Shown here one piece after another: positions 28,177 to 37,800 of a stretch of DNA of 45,123 nucleotides. The translations under genes and the position numbers were made by a program. Source of the stretch: Candidatus Methanoperedentaceae archaeon HGW-Methanoperedenaceae-1 (GTDB lineage: Archaea; Halobacteriota; Methanosarcinia; Methanosarcinales; Methanoperedenaceae); the NCBI GenBank assembly GCA_002839545.1, contig PGYG01000001.1, forward strand, positions 1-45,123, in the 5' to 3' direction. The notes under the pieces are model-generated. The model saw only the letters and a program-made list of their open reading frames with translations. It made no database searches and had not been told where the DNA came from. The first letter of the stretch is position 1. Each line of letters starts with the position of its first letter.

Positions 28177-29376
28177 ATGTTTATGCGCCCTGATGAAAGG
28201 ATAATACGGAACAAGAAAAACACTCCCGATGACACATTAAACACAGTCCATCCGCAGGAAGCAGCGCTTTTGTTCAAAAAAGGATGTGACATGATGGATA
28301 AAAGCATGTATGCCGAAGCTGCACGATTCTATAGGAAAGCTCTCGGGATTAACCCTGGATCAGCAAGTTTATGGTACCACCTCGGGCTTGCAATGGAGAG
28401 AATGATGAGACTCTCGGATGCTGTTGCGTGTTACGACATGGCGCTTGGGATAAAGCCGGGAAACGAGTCTATTATCCACAACAAGGCTCTTGCGCTTGTC
28501 TATCTTGGTGATACTTCAGGAGCAGTCAGGTGTTATGACATCCTTATCGGTTTGAATCCGCGCGACATTGATGCGTGGCGCGGTAAAGGGGATGTTATGT
28601 TAGGAAGAGGGGACCCTGAGGGCGCGATTTCTTTATACGACAGGCTGCTCGGGATTGACCCTGATGATGCAGCCGCGTGGAATAACCGGGGTATTGCACT
28701 TGAAAAAACAGGTTGTTTTTCAGAAGCCGTTGATTCGTATGACAGGGCACTTGGTATTGACCCTAAAATTGAAAAAATCTGGAGAAATAAAGGGCTTGCT
28801 GTTTCAAAAAAGAGGGAGAAAGAAAAAAATGCAGTTTTTACTAAAAACACTCCGTCCATCCATGATAATAAAAAGGCATTGCCATTTATAAATAAACCAC
28901 ACCATGTGCCAGGATTAAATCCGGCTGCAGGGCAGTCAGGGACAGACGCCGGGAAATCCCAACCGCATGGTGATGATGAAGAATCAAAAGAATACCTGGT
29001 GATGGGAAATACCATGTATTCAGAAGGCAGGTACGGGCAGGCAATCGAAAATTATGACAAATCACTCCTGCTAAATCCTGGTAATAATACGGCGTGGAAC
29101 AATAAAGGGCTGGCACTTGCAAAATCCGGGAAAATTGATGAAGCGATTGATTGTTATGATAAAGCCCTTGAAATTAATCCCGTGGATTACGTGGTTTATA
29201 ATAATAAAGGAAATGCGCTTTACCGGAAAGGGAATATTGATGAAGCTTTTAAATGTTTCCAATCTGCTTCCGGATTGAATAAGGACAGCAAAACTGCAAA
29301 AAACGGCATGGCGCTTTGTATGGATACACTGGAAAACACACGCCATCAGGATGGCAATTATAAAAAACGACCGTAA
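28177..29376 (+). CDS. Tetratricopeptide repeat protein
   Basis: Repeated AWNNKGLALAKSGKIDEAIDCYDKALEINP-type units in two blocks separated by a polar linker. Confidence 0.9.
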   Translation: MFMRPDERIIRNKKNTPDDTLNTVHPQEAALLFKKGCDMMDKSMYAEAARFYRKALGINPGSASLWYHLGLAMERMMRLSDAVACYDMALGIKPGNESIIHNKALALVYLGDTSGAVRCYDILIGLNPRDIDAWRGKGDVMLGRGDPEGAISLYDRLLGIDPDDAAAWNNRGIALEKTGCFSEAVDSYDRALGIDPKIEKIWRNKGLAVSKKREKEKNAVFTKNTPSIHDNKKALPFINKPHHVPGLNPAAGQSGTDAGKSQPHGDDEESKEYLVMGNTMYSEGRYGQAIENYDKSLLLNPGNNTAWNNKGLALAKSGKIDEAIDCYDKALEINPVDYVVYNNKGNALYRKGNIDEAFKCFQSASGLNKDSKTAKNGMALCMDTLENTRHQDGNYKKRP

Positions 29377-29466
29377 TGTTTATAACGTTTCCTTTAATTC
29401 AGGAGAGGTAACTCCCATAAATAAATATCATACTCATCATAATAATGTAGATTAAGTATATAAACC

Positions 29467-30330
29467 ATGGGATGTATAGTTTATTACGGATATAGAAAGG
29501 ATAGGAAAGGCGAACACTTGCCAAACGGAAACACGGAAAACGGAAAAAAGAAATCAATATTACATACGCTAACACGAAGCATACCAAAAGATAATTCATC
29601 TTCGGGTTTAGCAGATGAAATTCTTCCTGAGCAGATAAACAGGCTTACAGGGATTCCCGTTCTTGACCGGACCCTTGGTGGTGGTCTGCCTTCCGGTTCT
29701 GTTGTATATATCTATGCAGATGCCAAGTCCATGGCTGAAGTCTTTTTGTACCAGTTCACGCAGTCAAGGAAAACATATTATTTTTCAAATGAAAGGCGTA
29801 CTTCGTACGTAATGCGTGACATAAACAATCTCGGATTTAATACGAATAATACGATGTTTGTGGATATTTACAGTGAATATTATATAACGCCGCAGGGAGA
29901 CATGGTTGATAATATCGGCAATGAGTTCGTGGATAACAAGATTGTGGAATTCACGGAATACAACCTGAAAAAATTACTTGCAGAAGAAGATGGGGATATT
30001 AATATTATTTTTGACTCGTTTTCGTTTTACATGAACCTGCATGTTAATCCAGGTATAATCAAGCGTCTTGTAAATATAATATACGAGGCGACCAAGACAC
30101 TCAATTGTGTAACCTATTTATACGGTATCAAGAACGGTAACGGGAAACTTGAAAATGACATCCTGAAATCATGTGATGTTATATTTGATGTGGAACTCGA
30201 AAAAAATTCAGATAAGATTTCCAACAAGCTCTCAGTACCAAAGATAAGGGGCAGGACACCCACAACCGAAATGATAAGGTTCAAGGTCGGGGACGGCGTC
30301 CAGATAGATACTACAAAAGATATTGCCTGA
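29467..30330 (+). CDS. KaiC/RAD55-like protein with degenerate P-loop
   Basis: RLTGIPVLDRTLGGGLPSGSVVYIYADAKSMAEVFLYQF: KaiC-like context but ADAKSMAE replaces GxxxxGK[ST]; INIIFDSFSFYMN at the Walker B position. Confidence 0.65.
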   Translation: MGCIVYYGYRKDRKGEHLPNGNTENGKKKSILHTLTRSIPKDNSSSGLADEILPEQINRLTGIPVLDRTLGGGLPSGSVVYIYADAKSMAEVFLYQFTQSRKTYYFSNERRTSYVMRDINNLGFNTNNTMFVDIYSEYYITPQGDMVDNIGNEFVDNKIVEFTEYNLKKLLAEEDGDINIIFDSFSFYMNLHVNPGIIKRLVNIIYEATKTLNCVTYLYGIKNGNGKLENDILKSCDVIFDVELEKNSDKISNKLSVPKIRGRTPTTEMIRFKVGDGVQIDTTKDIA

Positions 30331-30367
30331 ACACTGTTTTTTATAGGTTTTTCTATAATCCTGTTAT

Positions 30368-30979
30368 TTATTGAATCTGGCTGGTCTTAGATGCCGGAAT
30401 GCGAATCATATCCCCGTAGATAGCGCCGTATTTTCTTTTTAATCCTGCATAATCGTATTTTAAAAACCCGGTGACTCCGTACTCGCCGTTTTTGCCTGTT
30501 GAAACATACTCTTCAGTTAACGATTTAATAAGCTCATCGTATTTTTTCCGTGAATTTCCATGCGCAAAATTCTTGCCAGGTAAACGTCTTACATCCCCGT
30601 TGAATAGCGGGGAGATGTGGTATAATTCATGGAATACGGTTGCCAGTCTGTTCATCTGGCTGCCGTGGTTCAGGAAACGCGGTAAATGGAAGTAGATTAC
30701 ATACAGGATATTGACACCGTTTATGTTGATGTCCGGTATTGTGTATTCCCGTCCCCTGATTGTTTTTGTCTTATTCCCGCCCTCAAAGCGCATTGGTCGA
30801 AGCTTTGCAAGGACACCGTTTTTACTGCCGTTTGATGGTGATACTGCAATAAAAACATTATCCGGATTAATATGTGAAAAAACCGGGTGTGTTGCGATAA
30901 TATCCTGCACAAGCAGGGTCATGCTGCCTGTAAAATCAAAACCCTCTGGTTTATTTTTTCCTGAATCTTTTTGCAGCAT
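30368..30979 (-). CDS. Putative zinc metallopeptidase (HExxH)
   Basis: RLATVFHELYHISPLFNGDVRR; overlaps the pgk 3' end by 29 nt (start may be downstream). Confidence 0.6.
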   Translation of the reverse strand: MLQKDSGKNKPEGFDFTGSMTLLVQDIIATHPVFSHINPDNVFIAVSPSNGSKNGVLAKLRPMRFEGGNKTKTIRGREYTIPDININGVNILYVIYFHLPRFLNHGSQMNRLATVFHELYHISPLFNGDVRRLPGKNFAHGNSRKKYDELIKSLTEEYVSTGKNGEYGVTGFLKYDYAGLKRKYGAIYGDMIRIPASKTSQIQ

Positions 30980-32174
30980 TTTTTAATGCCTCGATGCCCG
31001 GAAGTTTTTCGCCTGCAAGGAAATCGATACAGGCACCGCCTCCGGTACTTACATGGGAGAATTTATCGGAAATCCCGAGCTGTTCCACTGACGCTGCAAT
31101 GTGCCCGCCGCCGACTATGGAGAATTCCGATTCGGTTCCTGCTTTTATTAACTCGTATGTACCAAGTGCGAATGACTCGTTTTCGAACACGCCTGCTGGT
31201 CCGTTCATTATCACGGTTTTTGCGCTTTTTATTTCGTTTGAGTATTTCACCATGGTTTCGAGACCGATATCGTTAATAGGTAACTCCGTTTTCAGGTTGG
31301 GGACTTTTTCCTCGATACGTGTGCCGTTGCGGTTAAGTGCAACGTCAACTGGCAGCCCGATTTTATCACTGAAACGAACGAGGAGTTCTTTTGCGAGTTC
31401 AATCTGGTCAAGATACCCCTGTTTTTTAATGAAATTAAGGTTCGGGCTTCCGATATCCACGCCAGAGGCTGCAAGGAATACATTGGCTACCACGCCTGTG
31501 ACAAGCACCCTGTTTGCGCTCCCGTTTTCGAGCACGTTTTTCGTGACTTTGATTGAATCGTCCACTTTCGTGCCGCCAAGTACGAATATGCAGGGGTGGT
31601 TATTTCCATGCAGTCCCTTGCTTAGGCAGTCTATTTCTTTCTCCATTACCCTTCCGGCGATGCCCGGCATAACTTGTGTGAAGCCTGTAACCGAAAGATG
31701 CGACCTGTGGGATACTGAGAAAGCGTCGTTTAAGAAAACGTCACATACAGGGGCAAGACGCCGTACCATATGGGTTTCGGCATGTTCCTGTGCAGGTCGT
31801 TTTATGTCTTCCTCGGAATAGAACCTCGCATTCTCAAGCACGATTATTTCGCCGTCGTCCATTTTTTTAATGGATTCAATCGCATGCGAGCCGAAAATGT
31901 CATCTACATAACAAATATTCCGGCGCATGAGTCTGGATAACAGTCCTGAGTGGGGTTCCATGGTGGTAAAATCGCTTTTTCCTGCACGGCTCTGGTGGGC
32001 TAGGATAACGACTTTTGAGTCTTCAAGCTCTTTGAGTGTGGCAATGTGGCTCCTGAACCTTTTGTCGTCAAGGATGGTTCCTTTCGGGTCCATGGGCGAG
32101 TTAAGGTCGAGCCTGCACAGGACGGTCTTGCCGTCAAGGTTTATGTCATCGAGCGTCAGGTAATCGCGAGCCAT
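30951..32174 (-). CDS. pgk: Phosphoglycerate kinase
   Basis: KTVLCRLDLNSPMD; HQSRAGKSDF; DVFLNDAFSVSHRSHLSVTGF; VLGGTKVDDSIKV; FSIVGGGHIAASVEQLG. Confidence 0.95.
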   Translation of the reverse strand: MARDYLTLDDINLDGKTVLCRLDLNSPMDPKGTILDDKRFRSHIATLKELEDSKVVILAHQSRAGKSDFTTMEPHSGLLSRLMRRNICYVDDIFGSHAIESIKKMDDGEIIVLENARFYSEEDIKRPAQEHAETHMVRRLAPVCDVFLNDAFSVSHRSHLSVTGFTQVMPGIAGRVMEKEIDCLSKGLHGNNHPCIFVLGGTKVDDSIKVTKNVLENGSANRVLVTGVVANVFLAASGVDIGSPNLNFIKKQGYLDQIELAKELLVRFSDKIGLPVDVALNRNGTRIEEKVPNLKTELPINDIGLETMVKYSNEIKSAKTVIMNGPAGVFENESFALGTYELIKAGTESEFSIVGGGHIAASVEQLGISDKFSHVSTGGGACIDFLAGEKLPGIEALKNAAKRFRKK

Positions 32175-32253
32175 AGGTTTTTATAATTCTTTTATATGGC
32201 TATATAAATAACGGAAAAAATCCATAAAATGCGCTGGAATTGCCGTGAATGAG

Positions 32254-33111
<858 letters not shown>

Positions 33112-33164
33112 ATTTTTCCAAATAATCCTCGAAAAACAAAACTTCTAAATAAAAAAATAAGGGC

Positions 33165-33731
33165 TTAAAGAAGCCCCAGACCGTCAAGTTCCTCGACAAT
33201 CTTATCAACAGCAGCAGCGGCATCCTCAGGCTTCTTCCCGCCAGTCACAACAAGCTTACCAGAACCGAAAAGCAGCATAACAACCTTTGGTTCAGCTATC
33301 CTGTACACAAGACCAGGGAACTGCTCAGGCTCATACTCGATATTCTCAAGTCCCAGACCGATAGCGATAGCATTCAAGTTCAGCACAGTCTTAAGGTCAG
33401 CAGAAGCCACTATATTCTGGATTTTAACCTCAGGATTTTCCTCGATAACAATATCAAGCTGCCGCAGCTTCTCAAAGACCTTAGTAAGACCTGTGTGCAC
33501 ATCAGCGATACTTTTCGCGCCCGTACATACAATCTTCCCGCTTCCGAAAATGAGTGCTGCCGTTTTTGGGTCCTTAGTCCTGTAAACAACACCAGGGAAC
33601 CTTTCCTTGTTATAATCCGCACCGTCAAGAATCCTGATGACCTCGTTAAGGTCAAGCTTTACTCCTATTCCGGTCGATGCTACTACGTTTTCAATCTTAA
33701 TCGTTTTTTTAGACTCTTCAGCTTTGGACAT
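33165..33731 (-). CDS. tbp: TATA-box-binding protein
   Basis: Two direct repeats: [19 protein letters not shown]...[30 protein letters not shown] and [19 protein letters not shown]...[30 protein letters not shown]. Confidence 0.97.
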   Translation of the reverse strand: MSKAEESKKTIKIENVVASTGIGVKLDLNEVIRILDGADYNKERFPGVVYRTKDPKTAALIFGSGKIVCTGAKSIADVHTGLTKVFEKLRQLDIVIEENPEVKIQNIVASADLKTVLNLNAIAIGLGLENIEYEPEQFPGLVYRIAEPKVVMLLFGSGKLVVTGGKKPEDAAAAVDKIVEELDGLGLL

Positions 33732-33752
33732 AATGTTCTCCCTTTATATAGG

Positions 33753-33772
33753 GTATTTAAAGCTTTAAATAC
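33753..33772 (-). promoter_or_regulatory. Perfect 20-bp palindrome with TATA-like sequences in the tbp promoter
   Basis: GTATTTAAAGCTTTAAATAC equals its own reverse complement; on the minus strand it is followed by CCCTATATAAAGGG before the ATG. Confidence 0.7.
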
Positions 33773-33871
33773 ATTATGGTAAAAAATTCGAATTGTACTA
33801 TTCCAGCGCATTTCAGCCGGAAAAACTGGCATACCTTTAATAACCATGGAATAGTCTTAGCCAGCCATGTG

Positions 33872-33911
33872 GCGGGATAATCTCCCGCAGGGATGTGGCC
33901 CGTAAGCGGGC
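33872..33911 (+). promoter_or_regulatory. Two hairpins in the L15e 5' leader
   Basis: GCGGGA-taatc-TCCCGC (33872-33888) and GCCCG-taag-CGGGC (33898-33911), ~27 nt before the start codon. Confidence 0.6.
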
Positions 33912-33938
33912 TGAACCGTAAAACACAAGGTGAAAACA

Positions 33939-34526
33939 ATGAAATCAATGTATGGTTATATCAGGGACGCATGGAAAAAACCTGATGAGACGTATGTAAA
34001 AGGTCTCCAGTGGGAGAGATTGCAGGAATGGAGACGTGAACCGTCTGTATTAAGAATAGACCGCCCGACAAGACTTGACAGAGCCCGCTCCCTTGGCTAC
34101 AAAGCCAAACAGGGAATAATTGTCGCACGCGTCCAGGTCAGGCGCGGCGGACGGAGAAAATCAAGATACGTTCGCGGCAGACGGTCAAAACACATGGGTG
34201 TTAATAAGATAACGCCTGGCAAGAGCATCCAGAGGATTGCCGAAGAAAGAGCAGCCCGGAGATACCCGAACACGCAGTTACTGAACAGTTACTGGGTCGG
34301 TCAGGACGGCAAGCGCAAATGGTACGAAGCCATACTTGTGGACACAAGCCACCCTGTCATTATGAAAGACCGCAACCTTAACTGGATATGCAACAATACC
34401 CATAAAGGACGTGTTTTCAGGGGCAAGACAAGCGCTGGTGCAAAAGGCAGAGGACAGAGAACGAAAGGTAAAGGTACCGAAAAGACAAGACCAAGCCTGC
34501 GCTCGCACAACAACACCGGCAAGTGA
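33939..34526 (+). CDS. rpl15e: 50S ribosomal protein L15e
   Basis: [74 protein letters not shown]. Confidence 0.97.
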   Translation: MKSMYGYIRDAWKKPDETYVKGLQWERLQEWRREPSVLRIDRPTRLDRARSLGYKAKQGIIVARVQVRRGGRRKSRYVRGRRSKHMGVNKITPGKSIQRIAEERAARRYPNTQLLNSYWVGQDGKRKWYEAILVDTSHPVIMKDRNLNWICNNTHKGRVFRGKTSAGAKGRGQRTKGKGTEKTRPSLRSHNNTGK

Positions 34527-34945
34527 TGGAAATACATCATATAACAATCAGAGCCATTGCTCAAGCCACTGAGAGTGAAGACAGGGTGAAAACCGCCCTG
34601 TCACTTTTTTTACCGGATAACGATATAGAAATTATAAGTTCAGAAGGGCATTTCGGGAACCCGATTACTATTTTCCAGTCAAGTATAACAGGCAGGAAAT
34701 GCCGCCGGTTTATTGATTTTTTAAAAACATCCCTTCATGGAAAAGATATGGGATTGCTTAAAAACCAGATAACAGAAAGGGTTGATGAACAGTGCGCCCT
34801 TCATATCAGGTTTGATAAGCAGGCAGCGTATGAAGGCATTGTGCAGCTTGCCACAACCCCTGACACGATAGCTGCAAGAATAAAAATAAAAGCCTATCCT
34901 GCCAGACGTGAAATAGCGATTAAAGTTGCAGAAACGCTTTTTTAA
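34526..34945 (+). CDS. Archaeal RNA-binding protein (COG1325/exosome-associated type)
   Basis: [30 protein letters not shown]...SEGHFGNPITIFQSSI; coupled to rpl15e. Confidence 0.8.
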   Translation: MEIHHITIRAIAQATESEDRVKTALSLFLPDNDIEIISSEGHFGNPITIFQSSITGRKCRRFIDFLKTSLHGKDMGLLKNQITERVDEQCALHIRFDKQAAYEGIVQLATTPDTIAARIKIKAYPARREIAIKVAETLF

Positions 34946-34996
34946 TCAAAACCTTTATCCTTTTTAGGTACATTAACGGGAGTTACTCCACAAGGT

Positions 34997-35072
34997 GCCT
35001 GGGTGGGGTAGCTGGTCATCCTATGGGACTGTGGATCCTACGACTCGGGTTCGAATCCCGACCCGGGCCCCA
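34997..35072 (+). tRNA. tRNA-His (anticodon GTG), CCA encoded
   Basis: Acceptor GCCTGGG/CCCGGGC, discriminator C plus CCA; anticodon arm TGGGA-CTGTGGA-TCCTA; T arm TCGGG-TTCGAAT-CCCGA. Confidence 0.93.
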
Positions 35073-35190
35073 TTTTTTAAAAATTGGGTTAATTAGCTAA
35101 TTTGACGTTTTGCTTCGGAGATACTGGGGCGCATCGTCATCCTTATATAGAACTTCAAACATTGTTTTACCAAAATCCATAGCAGTGCAG

Positions 35191-35215
35191 ATATAATATC
35201 TTTTGAATATTATAT
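35191..35215 (+). promoter_or_regulatory. Inverted repeat in the thermosome promoter
   Basis: ATATAATAT-cttttga-ATATTATAT, 63 bp upstream of the ATG. Confidence 0.45.
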
Positions 35216-35277
35216 AATGCATATGCGGAATGGAAAGATGCATTTCAATAAGATATAATACATGGAGGATATTATTT

Positions 35278-36897
35278 ATGGCAGGACAACTTGGCGGACA
35301 GCCAATCATCATTTTAAGGGAAGGTACTGAGAGAATACATGGAAGGGAAGCCCTCAGCGGCAATATCATGGCTGCAAAAGCAGTGGCAGGAGCGGTTCGT
35401 TCAACACTCGGACCAAAAGGAATGGACAAGATGCTTGTGGGCGGAAGCATTACAATCACAAACGATGGTGCAACAATCCTCAAGGAGATGGAGATAGTCC
35501 ATCCTGCTGCAAGGATGCTCATTGAGGTAGCCAAGACAATGGACGACGAGGTAGGAGACGGTACGACAACAGCAGCAGTGCTAACCGGCGAATTGCTCGA
35601 ATGCTCGGAAAGCCTGCTTAACCAGGGAGTCCACCCAACCATTATTGCACACGGTTACAGGATGGCTGCTGAAAAAGCCATTGAACTTCTTGATGGCATT
35701 ACACATACCATCACAGAAAATGATGATGAAGCCCTTATTAACATTGCACTAACCGCAATGACAGGAAAAGGCGCAGAAGCTTCAAAAGATAAATTATCAA
35801 AAATAGTGGTGTCTGCTATTAAATCCATAGTTGACGAGGAAGATGGCAAGAAGGTAGTAGATATCAATAACATAAAAATCGAGAAAAAAGTCGGCTCAAG
35901 CCTGGATGATTGCGCATTAATAGAAGGCGTCATTCTTAACAAGGACAAGGCGCACCATAACATGCCGGATAAAGTAAAAGATGCAAAGATTGCCTTAATC
36001 ACGCGCCCGATTGAGTTTAGCAAGATGGAACTTGAAGCTGAGATTAAGATTTCAACTCCTGGTGAACTCCAGAAGTATCTTGACCAGGAAGAGCAGATTG
36101 TTAAGGATATTGTTGACAGGATTGCAGCAACAGGAGCTAATGTAGTACTTTGCCAGCTCGGTATCGAGGAACTTGCACAGCATTTCTTCGCAAAGGCAAA
36201 CATCCTTGCAGTTGAACGGGTTGAGCGAAATGATATGGATAAACTTATCAGGGCAACAGGGGCAAAATTAATCACAAGCGTTGATGATTTCAGTTCATCG
36301 GATATCGGAACTGCCGGACTTGTTGAGATAACAGGGCACGGCGATGATAAGTTCCTGAATATTAAAGAATGCAGTAACCCAAGAGCGGTATCCATACTGA
36401 TTCGCGGCGGTACGGAACACGTGGTCGACAGTACTGAGAGGGCTCTTGAGGATGCCTTGAGGGCGGTCGGCACGGCTGTCGAGGACGGGAAACTTGTTGC
36501 AGGTGCAGGTTCAGCGGAAATAGAACTTGCGCTCAGGCTGCGGGAGTATGCTTCCACATTATCCGGAAGGGAGCAGCTGGCTGTCCTCAGGTTTGCGGAT
36601 GCGGTTGAGGTTATCCCGAAGGCGCTTGCCGAGAATTCAGGTCTTGACCCGATTGATATGCTTGTTGAACTGAGAAGCCAGCATGAGAAAGGCAATAAGG
36701 ACGGCGGTTTGAACGTGTTCACCGGCAAAGTCGAGAATATGTGGGATAACGGCGTTATCGAGCCGTTGCGCATTAAGACACAGGCGATTCTTTCTGCAAC
36801 TGAAGCAGCAGTCATGATTTTGAGAATCGATGACCTGCTTGCGGGAACAGGTATGCCTGATATGGGCGGTATGCCAGGGATGCCGGGAATGATGTAA
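35278..36897 (+). CDS. ths: Thermosome (group II chaperonin) subunit
   Basis: [54 protein letters not shown]...[16 protein letters not shown]...[10 protein letters not shown]. Confidence 0.97.
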   Translation: MAGQLGGQPIIILREGTERIHGREALSGNIMAAKAVAGAVRSTLGPKGMDKMLVGGSITITNDGATILKEMEIVHPAARMLIEVAKTMDDEVGDGTTTAAVLTGELLECSESLLNQGVHPTIIAHGYRMAAEKAIELLDGITHTITENDDEALINIALTAMTGKGAEASKDKLSKIVVSAIKSIVDEEDGKKVVDINNIKIEKKVGSSLDDCALIEGVILNKDKAHHNMPDKVKDAKIALITRPIEFSKMELEAEIKISTPGELQKYLDQEEQIVKDIVDRIAATGANVVLCQLGIEELAQHFFAKANILAVERVERNDMDKLIRATGAKLITSVDDFSSSDIGTAGLVEITGHGDDKFLNIKECSNPRAVSILIRGGTEHVVDSTERALEDALRAVGTAVEDGKLVAGAGSAEIELALRLREYASTLSGREQLAVLRFADAVEVIPKALAENSGLDPIDMLVELRSQHEKGNKDGGLNVFTGKVENMWDNGVIEPLRIKTQAILSATEAAVMILRIDDLLAGTGMPDMGGMPGMPGMM

Positions 36898-36916
36898 GGG
36901 TGAATACTTTCGCCCT
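36897..36916 (+). terminator. Hairpin directly at the thermosome stop codon
   Basis: AGGGTGAA-tact-TTCGCCCT, 8-bp stem. Confidence 0.45.
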
Positions 36917-36953
36917 GCTATCATAGCGTACTAATAACCTTAAAGCGTTAACC

Positions 36954-37011
36954 GGATTGGGTTGGAGACTCTGGCATCGCAGTTTTCAATCCCATCCCCT
37001 TTGTTTTTTTT
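36954..37011 (+). terminator. Second hairpin plus T-run downstream of the thermosome gene
   Basis: GGATTGGGTTG ... CAATCCCATCC (10 of 11 pairing) followed by ccctttgtttttttt. Confidence 0.5.
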
Positions 37012-37035
37012 GGTGTTTTATTAATCTGGAAATTT

Positions 37036-37614
37036 CTATTCAGGGGACATAAAATAGCTTCCAAAACTTAATCCCCATAGCAAAACAGGATATGCTATCA
37101 TCCTTTCCATTCCTCCTGCCCCAAGTCCTAAATAAGTCTCAAAACCCATCAGGACAAAGGCTGTCAGGCTCATAATCCCCAGAAGGACTGAAAAATAAGA
37201 ATATGGCATTTTTACTAATTTACAGGAATAAATTGCAGAGAGTGCCCCAAATAGAAAAGCTATTGCAGAAACGATAAAATGCAGCTTTCCTGCGGTTTCG
37301 GGGAAAACACCAACTCCAATTGCTCCTGCTCCGGTTAATACTAATAATACTGACATGAACTTGTTCTGGAATTCCTGCCATATGAAATACGTACCAGCTA
37401 AAATAAAGATGCCCAGGAATATTACCGAAATATTGAATATAGTGGCAGAAGGCTGGTATATCACACAGGTATCACGACATGTTGCCCCGAGGTCGCTGAT
37501 ATAATTTGCAGATACGCTGTATCCGGGATATAGAAGCTCTGCCAGGAGCATTCCAATAATGAACTGGAAAGCCCCTGCAAATACTATTACTCCTGCTTTT
37601 TGGCGATTTTCCAT
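37036..37614 (-). CDS. DUF998 family membrane protein
   Basis: Six or so TM helices, YPGYSVSANYISDLGATCR and GVFPETAGKLHFIVSAIAFLFG motif. Confidence 0.8.
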   Translation of the reverse strand: MENRQKAGVIVFAGAFQFIIGMLLAELLYPGYSVSANYISDLGATCRDTCVIYQPSATIFNISVIFLGIFILAGTYFIWQEFQNKFMSVLLVLTGAGAIGVGVFPETAGKLHFIVSAIAFLFGALSAIYSCKLVKMPYSYFSVLLGIMSLTAFVLMGFETYLGLGAGGMERMIAYPVLLWGLSFGSYFMSPE

Positions 37615-37800
37615 GAATTAAAATTGGTTTGTTTATTATAAGTTTTTTTCTGTATGGAGTTGTAATTCGGGATTTGTGACTGCATGCAAGTATATATATT
37701 TATAGAGTGTCGGCGCCGTAAAAAATATTGTGTATTTTTAGTTTTCAATCAATAACTGTGGATTTGCTGAATATTTATGAAAACAAAATTAATCAAAAAA

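Noticed and set aside
35655-36815. 386-aa minus ORF opposite the thermosome
   Set aside because: Ser/Ile-rich shadow ORF antisense to a highly conserved chaperonin gene.
36954-36997. tRNA-like fragment downstream of the thermosome (GGATTGGG...TTTTCAATCCCATCC)
   Set aside because: Lacks an anticodon arm and acceptor pairing; better explained as a terminator hairpin followed by a T-run.
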